Positions 54,906 to 64,000 of a DNA stretch of 64,000 nt are shown in pieces. Source of the DNA: Heliocidaris tuberculata (taxonomy: Eukaryota > Echinodermata > Echinoidea > Camarodonta > Echinometridae); contig CM046846.1 of NCBI GenBank assembly GCA_025618425.1, positions 26,001,063 through 26,065,062 of the forward strand. Reading direction: 5' to 3'. Position 1 is the stretch's first letter. Each line of letters begins with the position of its first letter. Below the pieces are notes generated by a model, which was given only the letters and a program-made list of their open reading frames with translations, was not told the DNA's origin and searched no databases. The translations under genes were made by a program, and so were the position numbers.

Positions 54906-55628
54906 AATAACAAATTTATTCAAGTTTGTTATAAAAAGCAGGCACATCATTCGGTCTGTTTCAAGTATCTCTGTTAAAATGTGAATATATTGTAATAGTG
55001 ATTCTATTTCAATAATGAAGCAAGAACATAACCTTAACAGAATGTAAACAAATGTCTAGTACGAATGATATTAAAATTCTGATAAAAATATCTTGTTCTT
55101 CTGTTTGTCCTACCCGTATATTTCATGGAGATGTAAACCCATTATAAATAGAAATAATGATGATAATGTAGAAATTATGAGACTGTTACGGAAAACAACC
55201 TACATCACATCTAACTAGAACTCGAAAAGAGGTGAGAACTTTAAAAAATGAGATTTCTTGGGAGAAACAACGAACAACGAACAACTGTGAAAAATTATGA
55301 AAAGATCACAGTTTATACTGTGCAGAATATGTAATCTATATTAAAGCTGGCTTATAGATGGAACAAGTTTAAGGAACTGCACCCATCATAATCTGTTTTG
55401 GAGAAAAGCTATATTCACCTGGTTCATGATGTTTAAATATTGTCTAGGGCAATAATGCAAAAGTGTTCAACTAGGGTCGGCCCACGCGTTCGTTTCGGCC
55501 TCTTTGCCCTAGCTCTGCTGTCGCGGCCTCTGCGAGCCAGCTGTATATGCATAAGCAGTCAATACGCGCTCGTTACTCGTAATTTCGAAAGTAGATTACG
55601 AGATTTTCAGTAGTATACTATCTATTTC

Positions 55629-56522
55629 TTAAAGCTCATGTATAGTTTTGGTAGCAAAAAGAAAATATAGTCTCATGTTGAATTCCATGTATCAAAGGAT
55701 GTTTTTACGAGGTCATTTGGTATTCCATCAATGATTTCCGGTGAATTTTACCGTATATGTAAAGAACGCTAGATCACGGCAATATACTGCCCTACTCTAG
55801 GACCTTTCCATCACGACGGCTCCCCGCACAACAATCTCGAGGCTTCGCACTGAGATTGCATGTGTGTCACTGTGTGTAGGTTTTGAATGCGAGGATGGTG
55901 TGTAATGCACCCTGAAGTTGCTGGGAGTTTATATCCCTGACCCGGCACCTAAATTACTGTTTGCCTCTCATTTGTTTAACCCTTTCAAGACAATTGACCA
56001 CATTTTGTGGTTTGGCTTAATAACTTTTGATTAAGAGCTCTAAAAATTATACCAGATGCATTAGTAGAAAGAGAAAAAAAATTTGCACACACTATGTCCA
56101 TTTTTGTTGCATGACCATATTGTGTTTGATGTCAGAAATTTTAAAAAGGAGATTAAGCTTTAAAATCCTTAAATTGGCAACACATTGGGAGATTCAAAAT
56201 CATTGTTTATCGAAATTGGCCATTTTTCCAAATTTTTCCGACAAAGTTTCTAACCATGTTTGATGTTTTCAAAGACATTACATTTTATTAGAACCATGTA
56301 GCACTAACAGAACAATATTATTGTTGCCAATTTGAAGAAAAAAACGTGATCAATTTAGCCCTTAAATAATTCCTGTCCTGAAAGGGTTAATATGCCACTT
56401 TAGGACGTGAAATCTTCACAGCATCTTTGTATTGCTAGTATCTTGCTATTTGTCAACAAAATAATCCAATAAATCTGACGAAAAGATTTTGAGGGCTTAC
56501 CAAAACTAAACATTACCTTTAA
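55629..56522. mobile_element. TTAA foldback MITE, family A, copy 3 (interrupted)
   Basis: Same orientation as copy 2, bounded by TTAA; it starts TTAAAGCTCATGTATAGTTT and ends ACTAAACATTACCTTTAA. A second MITE is inserted at 55976-56390, splitting it into parts of about 350 and 130 bases. Confidence 0.9.
55976..56390. mobile_element. TTAA MITE, family F, nested copy
   Basis: It starts TTAACCCTTTCAAGACAATT and ends TCCTGTCCTGAAAGGGTTAA. It is inserted in a family A element at a TTAA that is still single in the copy at 9469-9472. About 415 bp, no real ORF. Confidence 0.9.
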
Positions 56523-56538
56523 CCGGCTTAGTAATTAC

Positions 56539-56954
56539 TTAACCCTTTCGAGACAATTGACCACATTTTGTGGTTTGGCCCAATAACTTTTGATTTCGAG
56601 CCTTAAAAAATATACCAGATGCATGAGTAGAAAGAGCAAAAAATTCTGCACATACTGTGTCCATTTTTGTTGCGTGATCATATTGCATTTGATGCCAGGA
56701 ATTTTAAAAAGGAGAATAAGATTGAACATCCTTAAATTGGCAACACATTGAGAGATTCAAAATCATTGTTTTTTTGTCCAAATTGGCAACTTTTTCAACT
56801 TTTCGACAAAGTTCCTAACCATGTATATTATTTTCAAGACATCACATCTAATTAGAACCATGTAGCACTAAAAGAAAAATATTATTGTTGCCAATTTGCA
56901 GAACAAAATGTGATCAATTGAGCTCTTAAATAATTCCTGTCCTGAAAGGGTTAA
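56539..56954. mobile_element. TTAA MITE, family F, second copy
   Basis: It starts TTAACCCTTTCGAGACAATT and ends TCCTGTCCTGAAAGGGTTAA, the same orientation as and highly similar to the nested copy 150 bases away. It lies just 17 bases past the end of the family A element. Confidence 0.9.
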
Positions 56955-59900
56955 TCTGTACAGAATAACTGTGTTCTTTCATTCTTTTTCACAGTAGTCT
57001 CCTGTGTTCCGTTTGTGAATCACAACCACAACAATTCTCATTCTCATCATCATCACTGATGCATTTCTATACATTTTCTATACATTTTCTGTAGTGCAAT
57101 TTTTAAAAGAACTTTTAACCCATTACGGTGTGGGATGTATGAATCCAGTAAACATGGTTAAGATTATTGCCAACGCAAGCTTTGGACAAAGAACCGCAAA
57201 TCTCATTGTTTTGACAATTTTTTTTTATGAGAATGACGATACCCTTAATCATTCTAACTGTATACCGGAGGGTTTACTTTATATCTGGGCTTTCTTTGAT
57301 CTCTACCGTTTCTGGTAATCCCACAGTCACAAACAGAAATCCATAATAATAATAATAATCTCTCTATCTCTATCTATCTATCTATCTCTCCCTCTCTCAG
57401 TCTTTATCTTTCTCTCTGTATGTTTTAATTTCTGTATCTTATTATCTCTTTCTCTTTGAGAGTTTGCTGCAATCATGCACAGAATACTCGTTTATTGTTT
57501 CTTGTTTCTATCAATATAAATAAGTGAAATTTCTGGAGAAAATTTTTCTCCACTATTCATATGTTTTTCCTTGCTCTCAGCATGGAAAACTGTATACGGG
57601 AGCAGTGCGCGAATGAGTCCTGAAAAGCTAAAAGAAGAACTCTGGAAATTTGTTTTTATTTCGAAGAAGGTAAAGAAACAATACCAAAGGTTGGATTGAG
57701 AAGAAAATTACAACAATAATCACACAGTGACTTCAATAAAATTTCCTGAGATAACATAGAATTGTTTTTATTATAACTTAAATCATACTGGCATTCGTTA
57801 TATAGAGCGTCCACCTGAGGGTAATATTCAATGTTATATTCCAGTCTTATTTGAAATTTGCCATTAGTCAGGAAGTCTCGGTCCTCTCTCAATTATAATC
57901 TCAAGCACCCCCTCCCGAATCAAAATAGATTAATCAAAATACACCATGCACTAAGAGGTTCCAGTTGAAATTATGGATTCACTTAGGTGACTGGCATAGC
58001 ACTATATACACACACACACACACACACACACCTGTAGTTTTGTCAAAGAGATTCAAACCGACTCCTGTTTCCAACCTCCTGTACAATATTAATTTACAGA
58101 CTTTTCATCGGCGCCTCCTCATTCTCCATTTCGTCGTTATACTTCACTTTTTCCAGTGTTTTTTTTTTTTTTTTTTTTTAATGTCGCACATATTCAATAT
58201 CCTACTTCCGTTAAACCAAGAAAAATTACTCAATCGATCACCTTTAATAATGTTTATGTTAGATGTCACTGTGTTTGTTTTATAAACTTAACCCATTTTC
58301 GGGCATTCGATCAAGATTGAAATACAATCTTTGCTGGAGCATTTTAGACAAGATCGATGGAGCGATACGTGCTAGAGCATTCATTTTCTTGCAAGCGAAA
58401 TATCATATTTTGATATACATTCCTTTGAATTCAATATGCACTTTATTTTCATTTTGCTTAAGACGATTCCTTTCAGCGACCTTTACGTATGTGCCTTGGC
58501 AACTCGTTTGAGTCAGCTCAGGCAGTTAAAATGCCAAGTTAATCTGTAATGTTTGTTGATGACTTTTGGGTGAAAAGAGGAAAATGTTTCCTCCGGATGG
58601 AAGATTGATAGAGAGTCGTATATTTTTGTTTAAGAAATATTCCCTGGGGTGATCAATCTTCTAGCTCGTAGCAGTTAAAGAAATGAACATTGAAGATAAA
58701 AAATTGAGTTCTAGTCATGCGATTACATTGTGAAAGAAAGTTTCTGAAAGCTATTGGGAAAGGTTGATAATGTGCTAAATACGAATTGGTGTATACGATT
58801 GGTTTTGCAACCATCAAAATAATAGAAAAATTGACTGAATCTCGCTCAAAGTCACATGCACATTGAAATGTTTATGTGGGACTACACTGTTTTCTGATTT
58901 GGTAACTTTGTAGAGGCTTGATAAAATCTGAGCTGTCTGGCCTTACATGCTATCAGTGTACGTAATATTGTGTAAAAATGAATCCCAGGGGGAAAAAAGC
59001 ACTTCAAAATCATGTGCTCCACAAAAGTAAACATATGCAAGTAACCGGAAATGCCAGACTCATTTTTCCCCATAGACTCAGTGTTAGACTAAAGCATATG
59101 GCCATACGCTTTCGTAAATGGCAGTATTCAGTCATAGATATCTTAATAATAGCATTATATATTTGAAAACCTTTCTATGCCTGGCTATTTCTTTATCCTT
59201 CTGAACATCATTATATAAGACAGATATCTAAATTCAACAATTTATTAAATCAAGCCTCCACAAAGTTATCGAATCCCTTTAAGAGCTATCTTTTCCAGAG
59301 TATATATCGACTACGATAATCTCCCAAACTGACATAAAAGAATGAGGAAGCTCATAAACGATTTTTTTTTTTCCATAACTCAATCAGCTCTTTAGAAAAA
59401 GGTTCACTGGAGTATTCAATCTTCTGGCTCGTAGCAGGCAAAGAAATGAGTATTAAAAGAATCATTTGGCCAAGCCATGTTTCATGCGTGGGATGTGAAG
59501 AAATGTGATGGATTAGGGAATTTCCCTTTTTAAATGTGTACATTTCTAACATTACGTTACTAGAGAGCTTCATTTTTATAAATTAAAGCCTGAGGCATCG
59601 ATTCTGAGGGGATGAGGCCTCCCCCATCTTCAAAATGGATTAAGACCTCTTTGAAAGGTACTGCAATTGAATTAACAGTCTTGAAACTTCTGTCTCTGAG
59701 ATAGATTAAAGATACAAAAAAAAATCTTCAAATGCTAATTCATGCTTCTAAAGTCTTTAAAAAAAAAACTATATTGCATCTCAAATTCTCTAAGGGTACT
59801 CTTCCAATATGTCCTCGGTTACAAATAGCTTTTTAACTCATTTTGGGGGACAAAAATGAGTGGGTTTGAAAATTTACGGCTACTGCAAAATCCATTTATT

Positions 59901-60400
59901 TAAGTATTCAGGATGCAAAAAGCAAAAAGGTAGTTAGACAATATGTAATGAAGATATAAGGATAACAGAAATCAACTGAGAGAGTTTTAAAAAGGGATAA
60001 AAGCAGTGGAACTGCGTATTGTGTGTACTCTCTACAGCCGTTATCTGACAGTCACAATACCGCAGTAGCGAATTGCACCCATAGGCGTCAGAATTTGGGC
60101 ATTTTGCTAGAGACCTCGAGGAATATATATTATCATCTATATTTAAGATGGGCTTATTGATGATCGTGGGTGTCATTTAGTTTTCAAGCACTAACCTTTG
60201 TCAGTCATAACGCATGACACCTACACAAGGTGTTCGGTATCTGGTTTGCAGGAAAACTTCATTATTTTGGTCTGCACTGTAGCTACTCACAGCACAACCA
60301 CTGTGAAACTGCTTTAGACTTGTCTAAACATGCTGATGGCACTACGGTGACGGAAGTGTCAACATATAGTCTGTACTTGTAGACTATGTCAGGACGTCCC
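56955..60400. other. Intergenic, no gene supported
   Basis: AT-rich sequence with TCTA/TC repeats (57359-57420), a CA run (58007-58032), a poly-T run (58160-58180) and a diverged relative of the family B MITE (about 58690-58900). A short shared segment (CAATCTTCTAGCTCGTAGCAG-like) occurs at 58657 and 59417. Short frames show no coding character. Confidence 0.55.
58690..58900. mobile_element. Diverged family B MITE fragment
   Basis: It contains ATTGAGTTCTAGTCATGCGA and TACATTGTGAAAGAAAGTTT, then ACGAATTGGTGTATACGA and AAGTCACATGCACATTGAA, all recognisable counterparts of the element at 6482-6921. Ends are not clear. Confidence 0.55.
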
Positions 60401-60409
60401 TGAACCATG

Positions 60410-60566
60410 TTAACTAGTTGGCCATGGACATGCTGGGGATCTGATAAAGGCGAAGGGGGATCCCCATTTCACCGTCGAACCTTCCATACGCCCAGTACCC
60501 CGCGCACGCGAGGAACACACAAATAAGGTACGTCAATAGACGCTGCTCCAAGATATCTCGGATTCA
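60410..60566 (-). other. CpG-rich patch with minus-strand open frame
   Basis: On the minus strand 51 codons are open, without an initial Met. The reading includes LLTYLICVFLACAGYWAYGR, then FDGEMGIPFAF, which looks like a hydrophobic segment. The patch (60430-60560) is CpG-rich in AT-rich surroundings. No clear splice acceptor or family match, so it is not called as coding. Confidence 0.2.
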
Positions 60567-62032
60567 CGTGTAAACATATCGATTTTGTCGGCGGTTTTCT
60601 CCTCGTTAATACGGTTTCTTTCTTATACTTGCATTAATGGCTTTGTTTCGCTTCTGACATCTTCACCAGCTGCCAGTTTAAAGGATACGTATGCCCTTGA
60701 TATTAATTCATTTTTACCCGGTTTGAATTATGTACATGACAAGCAATTTTCCGAATTCGCATTTCTTAAGGTTCAAAATTGGTAATTTGCTACTGTGATG
60801 TCATTTAAGAGGTTGTAAGAGTAATGTGAAATTTCCATTTTCCACTATTTTCATTTTCATAATAGTCTGCACAACTGTGGATAACTTGTTCTAGTACATC
60901 CGTAATAAGGTTATTTATCAACAATTCCGATGATAAAGAAACTTTACATTTTTGACATAATCGTTCATGGTCGGCAGCAACAAAGTGGCAACAAAAATCT
61001 CGATCGCTTTCATAATACATTAAAACAAACTTACTGTTTGCTGGGGGATGTGTGAGCGTGTTTGGTAGTGCGTTTGTGTTTTTTGTTTTTTCTTTTTTTT
61101 TATGTGCGTGTGTGTGCATGTGTGAGGGTGTGTGTGTGTGTGTGTGTGTGTGTAATTACAATCAGGTCTTATTATTTACGTCTGAGAATCGACATTTTAT
61201 TTCATCATCCAAAAGACACAACCCAGTTTCCAACCGGATTTCGTCAGAGTAAGTGCATAGGATTGGAAAAAGAGAGCTGACCACTACACCAAGTCACAGC
61301 TCCCTGAAGTTTGTACTTACAGTCATATCGCAAAGAAAGACAGTTTGTCTTTGTCTTCACTTCCGATTCTAGTCTGCAATTAGCGTTTAGAATAGTTTAA
61401 GAGGATTGGATAACTTTTAGAGTGAAAATAATATGGTCACTCAAAACTAAAGGAAAAATCCCTTCTCCTTTTACCGATAAAGGAAGGATGTTGTCTTTAG
61501 CAGAAAGAGTAAACTTATCACTGTCATATCCTCATACTATCGGTATTTCTTTGTGTAAATCAAGACTCTCTTTAAGTCAGCAAGTATGGAGTTTTCAGCA
61601 AAACAAAAATAGAAATCGATCCCTAAACTAAAAGAGTTAGCTGGATTTCTTTTTCTTTTTTCTATGAACTGTTTAGAAATCGAATTCAAATCTCCTACTT
61701 ATAGGCATAAAATTTTTGACCATACCATGCCGACTAACGTTTATGTCTGACAGGTCGTGTGAACGATTTGGAGGCGTCATCAACTTGGATGATATGATAT
61801 TCATGTTTTAAGGCAGTTTACCAAAATGGCTGCTTGGATCAGCCTCAAACTGTGTAGTGTGCGACACTCTGATCAAAGAGACAGTCCTTTACATGCTTCA
61901 GGCATGGGATAGACCCATGGCGTGCAGAAAAAAGTGAAAAGAGGCTTCTTCAGAAGGCATTTCCTATTTCCATTTCCTATAAGCTATGAACCCCCATCAC
62001 GCTCTGTTTCTTTCGAGATTCCTCTTTTTTTT

Positions 62033-62051
62033 TCTCTCTCTCTCTCTTTCT

Positions 62052-62096
<45 letters not shown>
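62033..62096. repeat. CT then TA microsatellite
   Basis: (CT)n followed by (TA)n to about 62096; the open frames on both strands here translate to IYIYIY runs. Confidence 0.95.
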
Positions 62097-62099
<3 letters not shown>

Positions 62100-62550
62100 G
62101 TATATATACACCCATGTACGGTGTATTTGGGAGACACTTTTTGTCTTATTTATTTGTCCTCGTGTCTCCTTGATACACCATCCAGTGAAATATATATATA
62201 TACATATAAACACACACTGTATATACAAATATATACACTATGCATTTAAACATATCTTGTGAACACACACGCACACGCGCACACACATATATATATATTA
62301 TACTGTACATAAAGGTGTGTGTGCGTGTGTATGTTTGTTCATGTTTAAGGAATTAAGATATAAAACAGGTTTGGCAACTCTCCAGGAAATAACTACAATG
62401 CGAAATGAAATAAAAGAATAATGTTTGCGTAGCTTAAATCAAAATTTCCAGAGCTTTCCTCCCTTTTGAAACATTTGCAAAGGTTGAAAAATGTCTCCGC
62501 CTGGAATCGAACCCTGGTTTAGAACGCCATTGCCCTAACCCCTACATATG

Positions 62551-62800
62551 CACAAAACTTTGTCAGAAGGAAGTTGCATGACTATATATTTCCAAAACAC
62601 AAAAACTGACAACATTTTCGGTTGGGATGGGTTGTCAGACGGCCCCTAAAAATTGGGGTAGATTTTTCTCCTTAATGTCGATGGACCAAATTTTGTCAGA
62701 AGGAAGAGGTATGGGTGTACATTACAAATATATAAAAACTGACAAACATTTCCATCGGGAAGGGGATGTAAGGCGCCCCTGAAAAAGTCACCAAAGTGCC
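62551..62800 (+). repeat. Diverged tandem duplication, period about 132
   Basis: TTTGTCAGAAGGAAG, AAAAACTGACAA, CATTTTC-like, GGGATG and GGC(C/G)CCCCT-like blocks recur in the same order starting at about 62560 and 62692. Confidence 0.65.
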
Positions 62801-63308
62801 CCTAAACCAAGCCTTCGCTGCCCAAAATGCTCTGGATGTATCGAGAAAAAATTTTTTTGAGGGCATTACAGGCTTTAACTCCAAAGTGTCTCATTCAAGT
62901 CAGATCAAATTTACATAGTATAATTTTCAGTATTGTAACTTTCTTCGGGTATAATTTTGTGTCAAATCATAATTTCAATAATAAGTTATTAAATCGTTAA
63001 AATTATTATTGCTTCTCGAAAGTAGTCAAATAATATTATCAGGATTATGTAAACGCATCCATTGTCCACCTGCTCCTTTTTGACAAGACATAATAGAGGA
63101 GCCTGCTAAGATTTTTGGCAATGTGGCTGCCATGCTGAAATCTACCATTTATTTGTTAATTACACAAATATCTTAGCTGAGATCCAAATCTTAGATGATA
63201 CACCATTATAATATTATCTCTGAAATTTCCCACTGAATGGTTAAATACTTTTTAAAGATATTGCTGATCAAGATCTCGTTGCATTTTTTTAGACACTACA
63301 TATGCAGC

Positions 63309-63309
63309 G

Positions 63310-63365
<56 letters not shown>

Positions 63366-63388
63366 CTCTCTTTCTCTTTCTCTCTCTT
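63309..63388. repeat. CT microsatellite
   Basis: (CT)n with interspersed TTTC units for about 80 bases. Confidence 0.95.
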
Positions 63389-63567
63389 TTAACCTTTCAT
63401 ACCGTTAACATATTCCTCGCTTCTTTTTTTGAGGAAAAGCAAGCCGACAGATCGCAAGGGAAAATCTTTTCATGAGTTTGCAGTCCGCATGAATGACAAC
63501 TATCATTCGAGCTCTTAAGTAATCAGAATATTACACGGAAAGGGGTTTTGTTGCACTCTTCAGGGTT

Positions 63568-64000
63568 TTAAAGGGCCCATGCCAAGCAAATGCATTTTGA
63601 CTTTTGTTGATTTATGATACCCTGATCATCATCAAAATATCTGAATATATGTCATATATTTTATAATAATTTTTCAGTATTTTTTCTTCAGATTACCTGG
63701 ATCCGCCCACAAAAAAGTTGCAACACCAACATTCCCCTTGTGACATCACTTGTCAATCACCATCCAGAAAACATTAACATTTCAATAGATATTGCTATGT
63801 CGGATAGTCACTGTCAAGTGTTTTCTCACAACAGCATTCTTCAAATGCACCTTCACCATGTTCACTTACCTTTCTTTTGCAGGTGTATTGCATCATGCCA
63901 TTGTGAAAAAAGCTTGACAGTGACTATCCGACATAGCAATATCTATTGAAATTTTAATATTTTCTCGATGGTGACTGACAATTATTGATGCCACAAGGGG
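63568..64000. mobile_element. TTAA-type foldback element cut by window end
   Basis: The left end is TTAAAGGGCCCATGCCAAGC. An internal mirror pair AATAGATATTGCTATGTCGG and its reverse complement (to about 63948) shows that the fold centre lies near 63860. The right arm (GATGGTGACTGACAA, mirroring TTGTCAATCACCATC at 63751) continues past base 64000, so about 300 further bases are expected. Confidence 0.8.

Larger units (their letters stand above)
60567..63567. other. Intergenic with simple repeats
   Basis: It holds a TG run (61103-61152), a CT-TA array (62033-62096), TA/CA-rich sequence to about 62330, a minus-strand tRNA-like remnant (GGAATCGAACCCTGG near 62501), a diverged tandem duplication at 62551-62800 and a CT array (63309-63388). 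No gene is supported. Confidence 0.6.

Noticed and set aside
57591..57660. Possible HAD exon 2 after TTGCTCTCAG
   Set aside because: The frame joining to exon 1 (phase 2) hits a stop after about 14 codons and has no HAD-like sequence.
61755..61810. Possible HAD exon after GTCTGACAG
   Set aside because: In-frame reading is only 18 codons before a stop and does not resemble any HAD motif.

Overview
This is a window of AT-rich animal nuclear DNA, about 64 kb with one 500-base assembly gap (46574-47073). It has a few multi-exon genes with GT-AG introns, dense short foldback transposons, tRNA-derived SINEs and many microsatellites. The gene families (FRMPD, FAM181), the frequent ACATGTA-type runs and the style of the foldback repeats suggest a marine deuterostome, most likely an echinoderm such as a sea urchin. 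The species is inferred, not proven.

Layout. Positions 1-26000 hold the 3' part of a FERM- and PDZ-domain scaffold gene (FRMPD family, closest by eye to FRMPD4/Preso) on the + strand. Twelve exons can be placed with consistent phases and give 2051 in-frame codons: the post-PDZ linker, the FERM F1-F2-F3 lobes, one giant 4.6 kb exon that is acidic, serine-rich and proline-rich, and a helical C-terminus. The WW and PDZ exons, if present, lie upstream of the window. A short SAP-domain ORF (13983-14255, minus strand) with its own CpG-rich, ETS-site-bearing upstream region sits inside an intron of this gene. From 26001 to about 33 kb the sequence is AT-rich and non-coding and may be a long 3' UTR.

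Positions 35012-36229 hold a single-exon FAM181 gene. It carries the family's N-terminal block and a near-perfect YAP-type omega-loop TEAD-binding motif, which is the most biologically interesting point here. Positions 45259-45359 are the first coding exon of a HAD-superfamily protein (N-terminal domain like EPHX2/ACAD10). Its splice-donor region is duplicated 162 bp downstream, and no later exon could be identified. Nothing else in 46-64 kb can be supported as coding.

The rest is repeats. At least twelve foldback elements have ends at TTAA, in several families. Two have an empty-site copy in the same window that confirms TTAA target duplication, and one is nested in another. There are also hAT-like MITEs (one with an 8-bp target duplication), a TA-flanked foldback element, palindromes ending in GGGCCC/GTTTCAT-type arms, a 56-bp minisatellite running into the gap, and a 1.3-kb higher-order tandem repeat at 48.2-50.5 kb.
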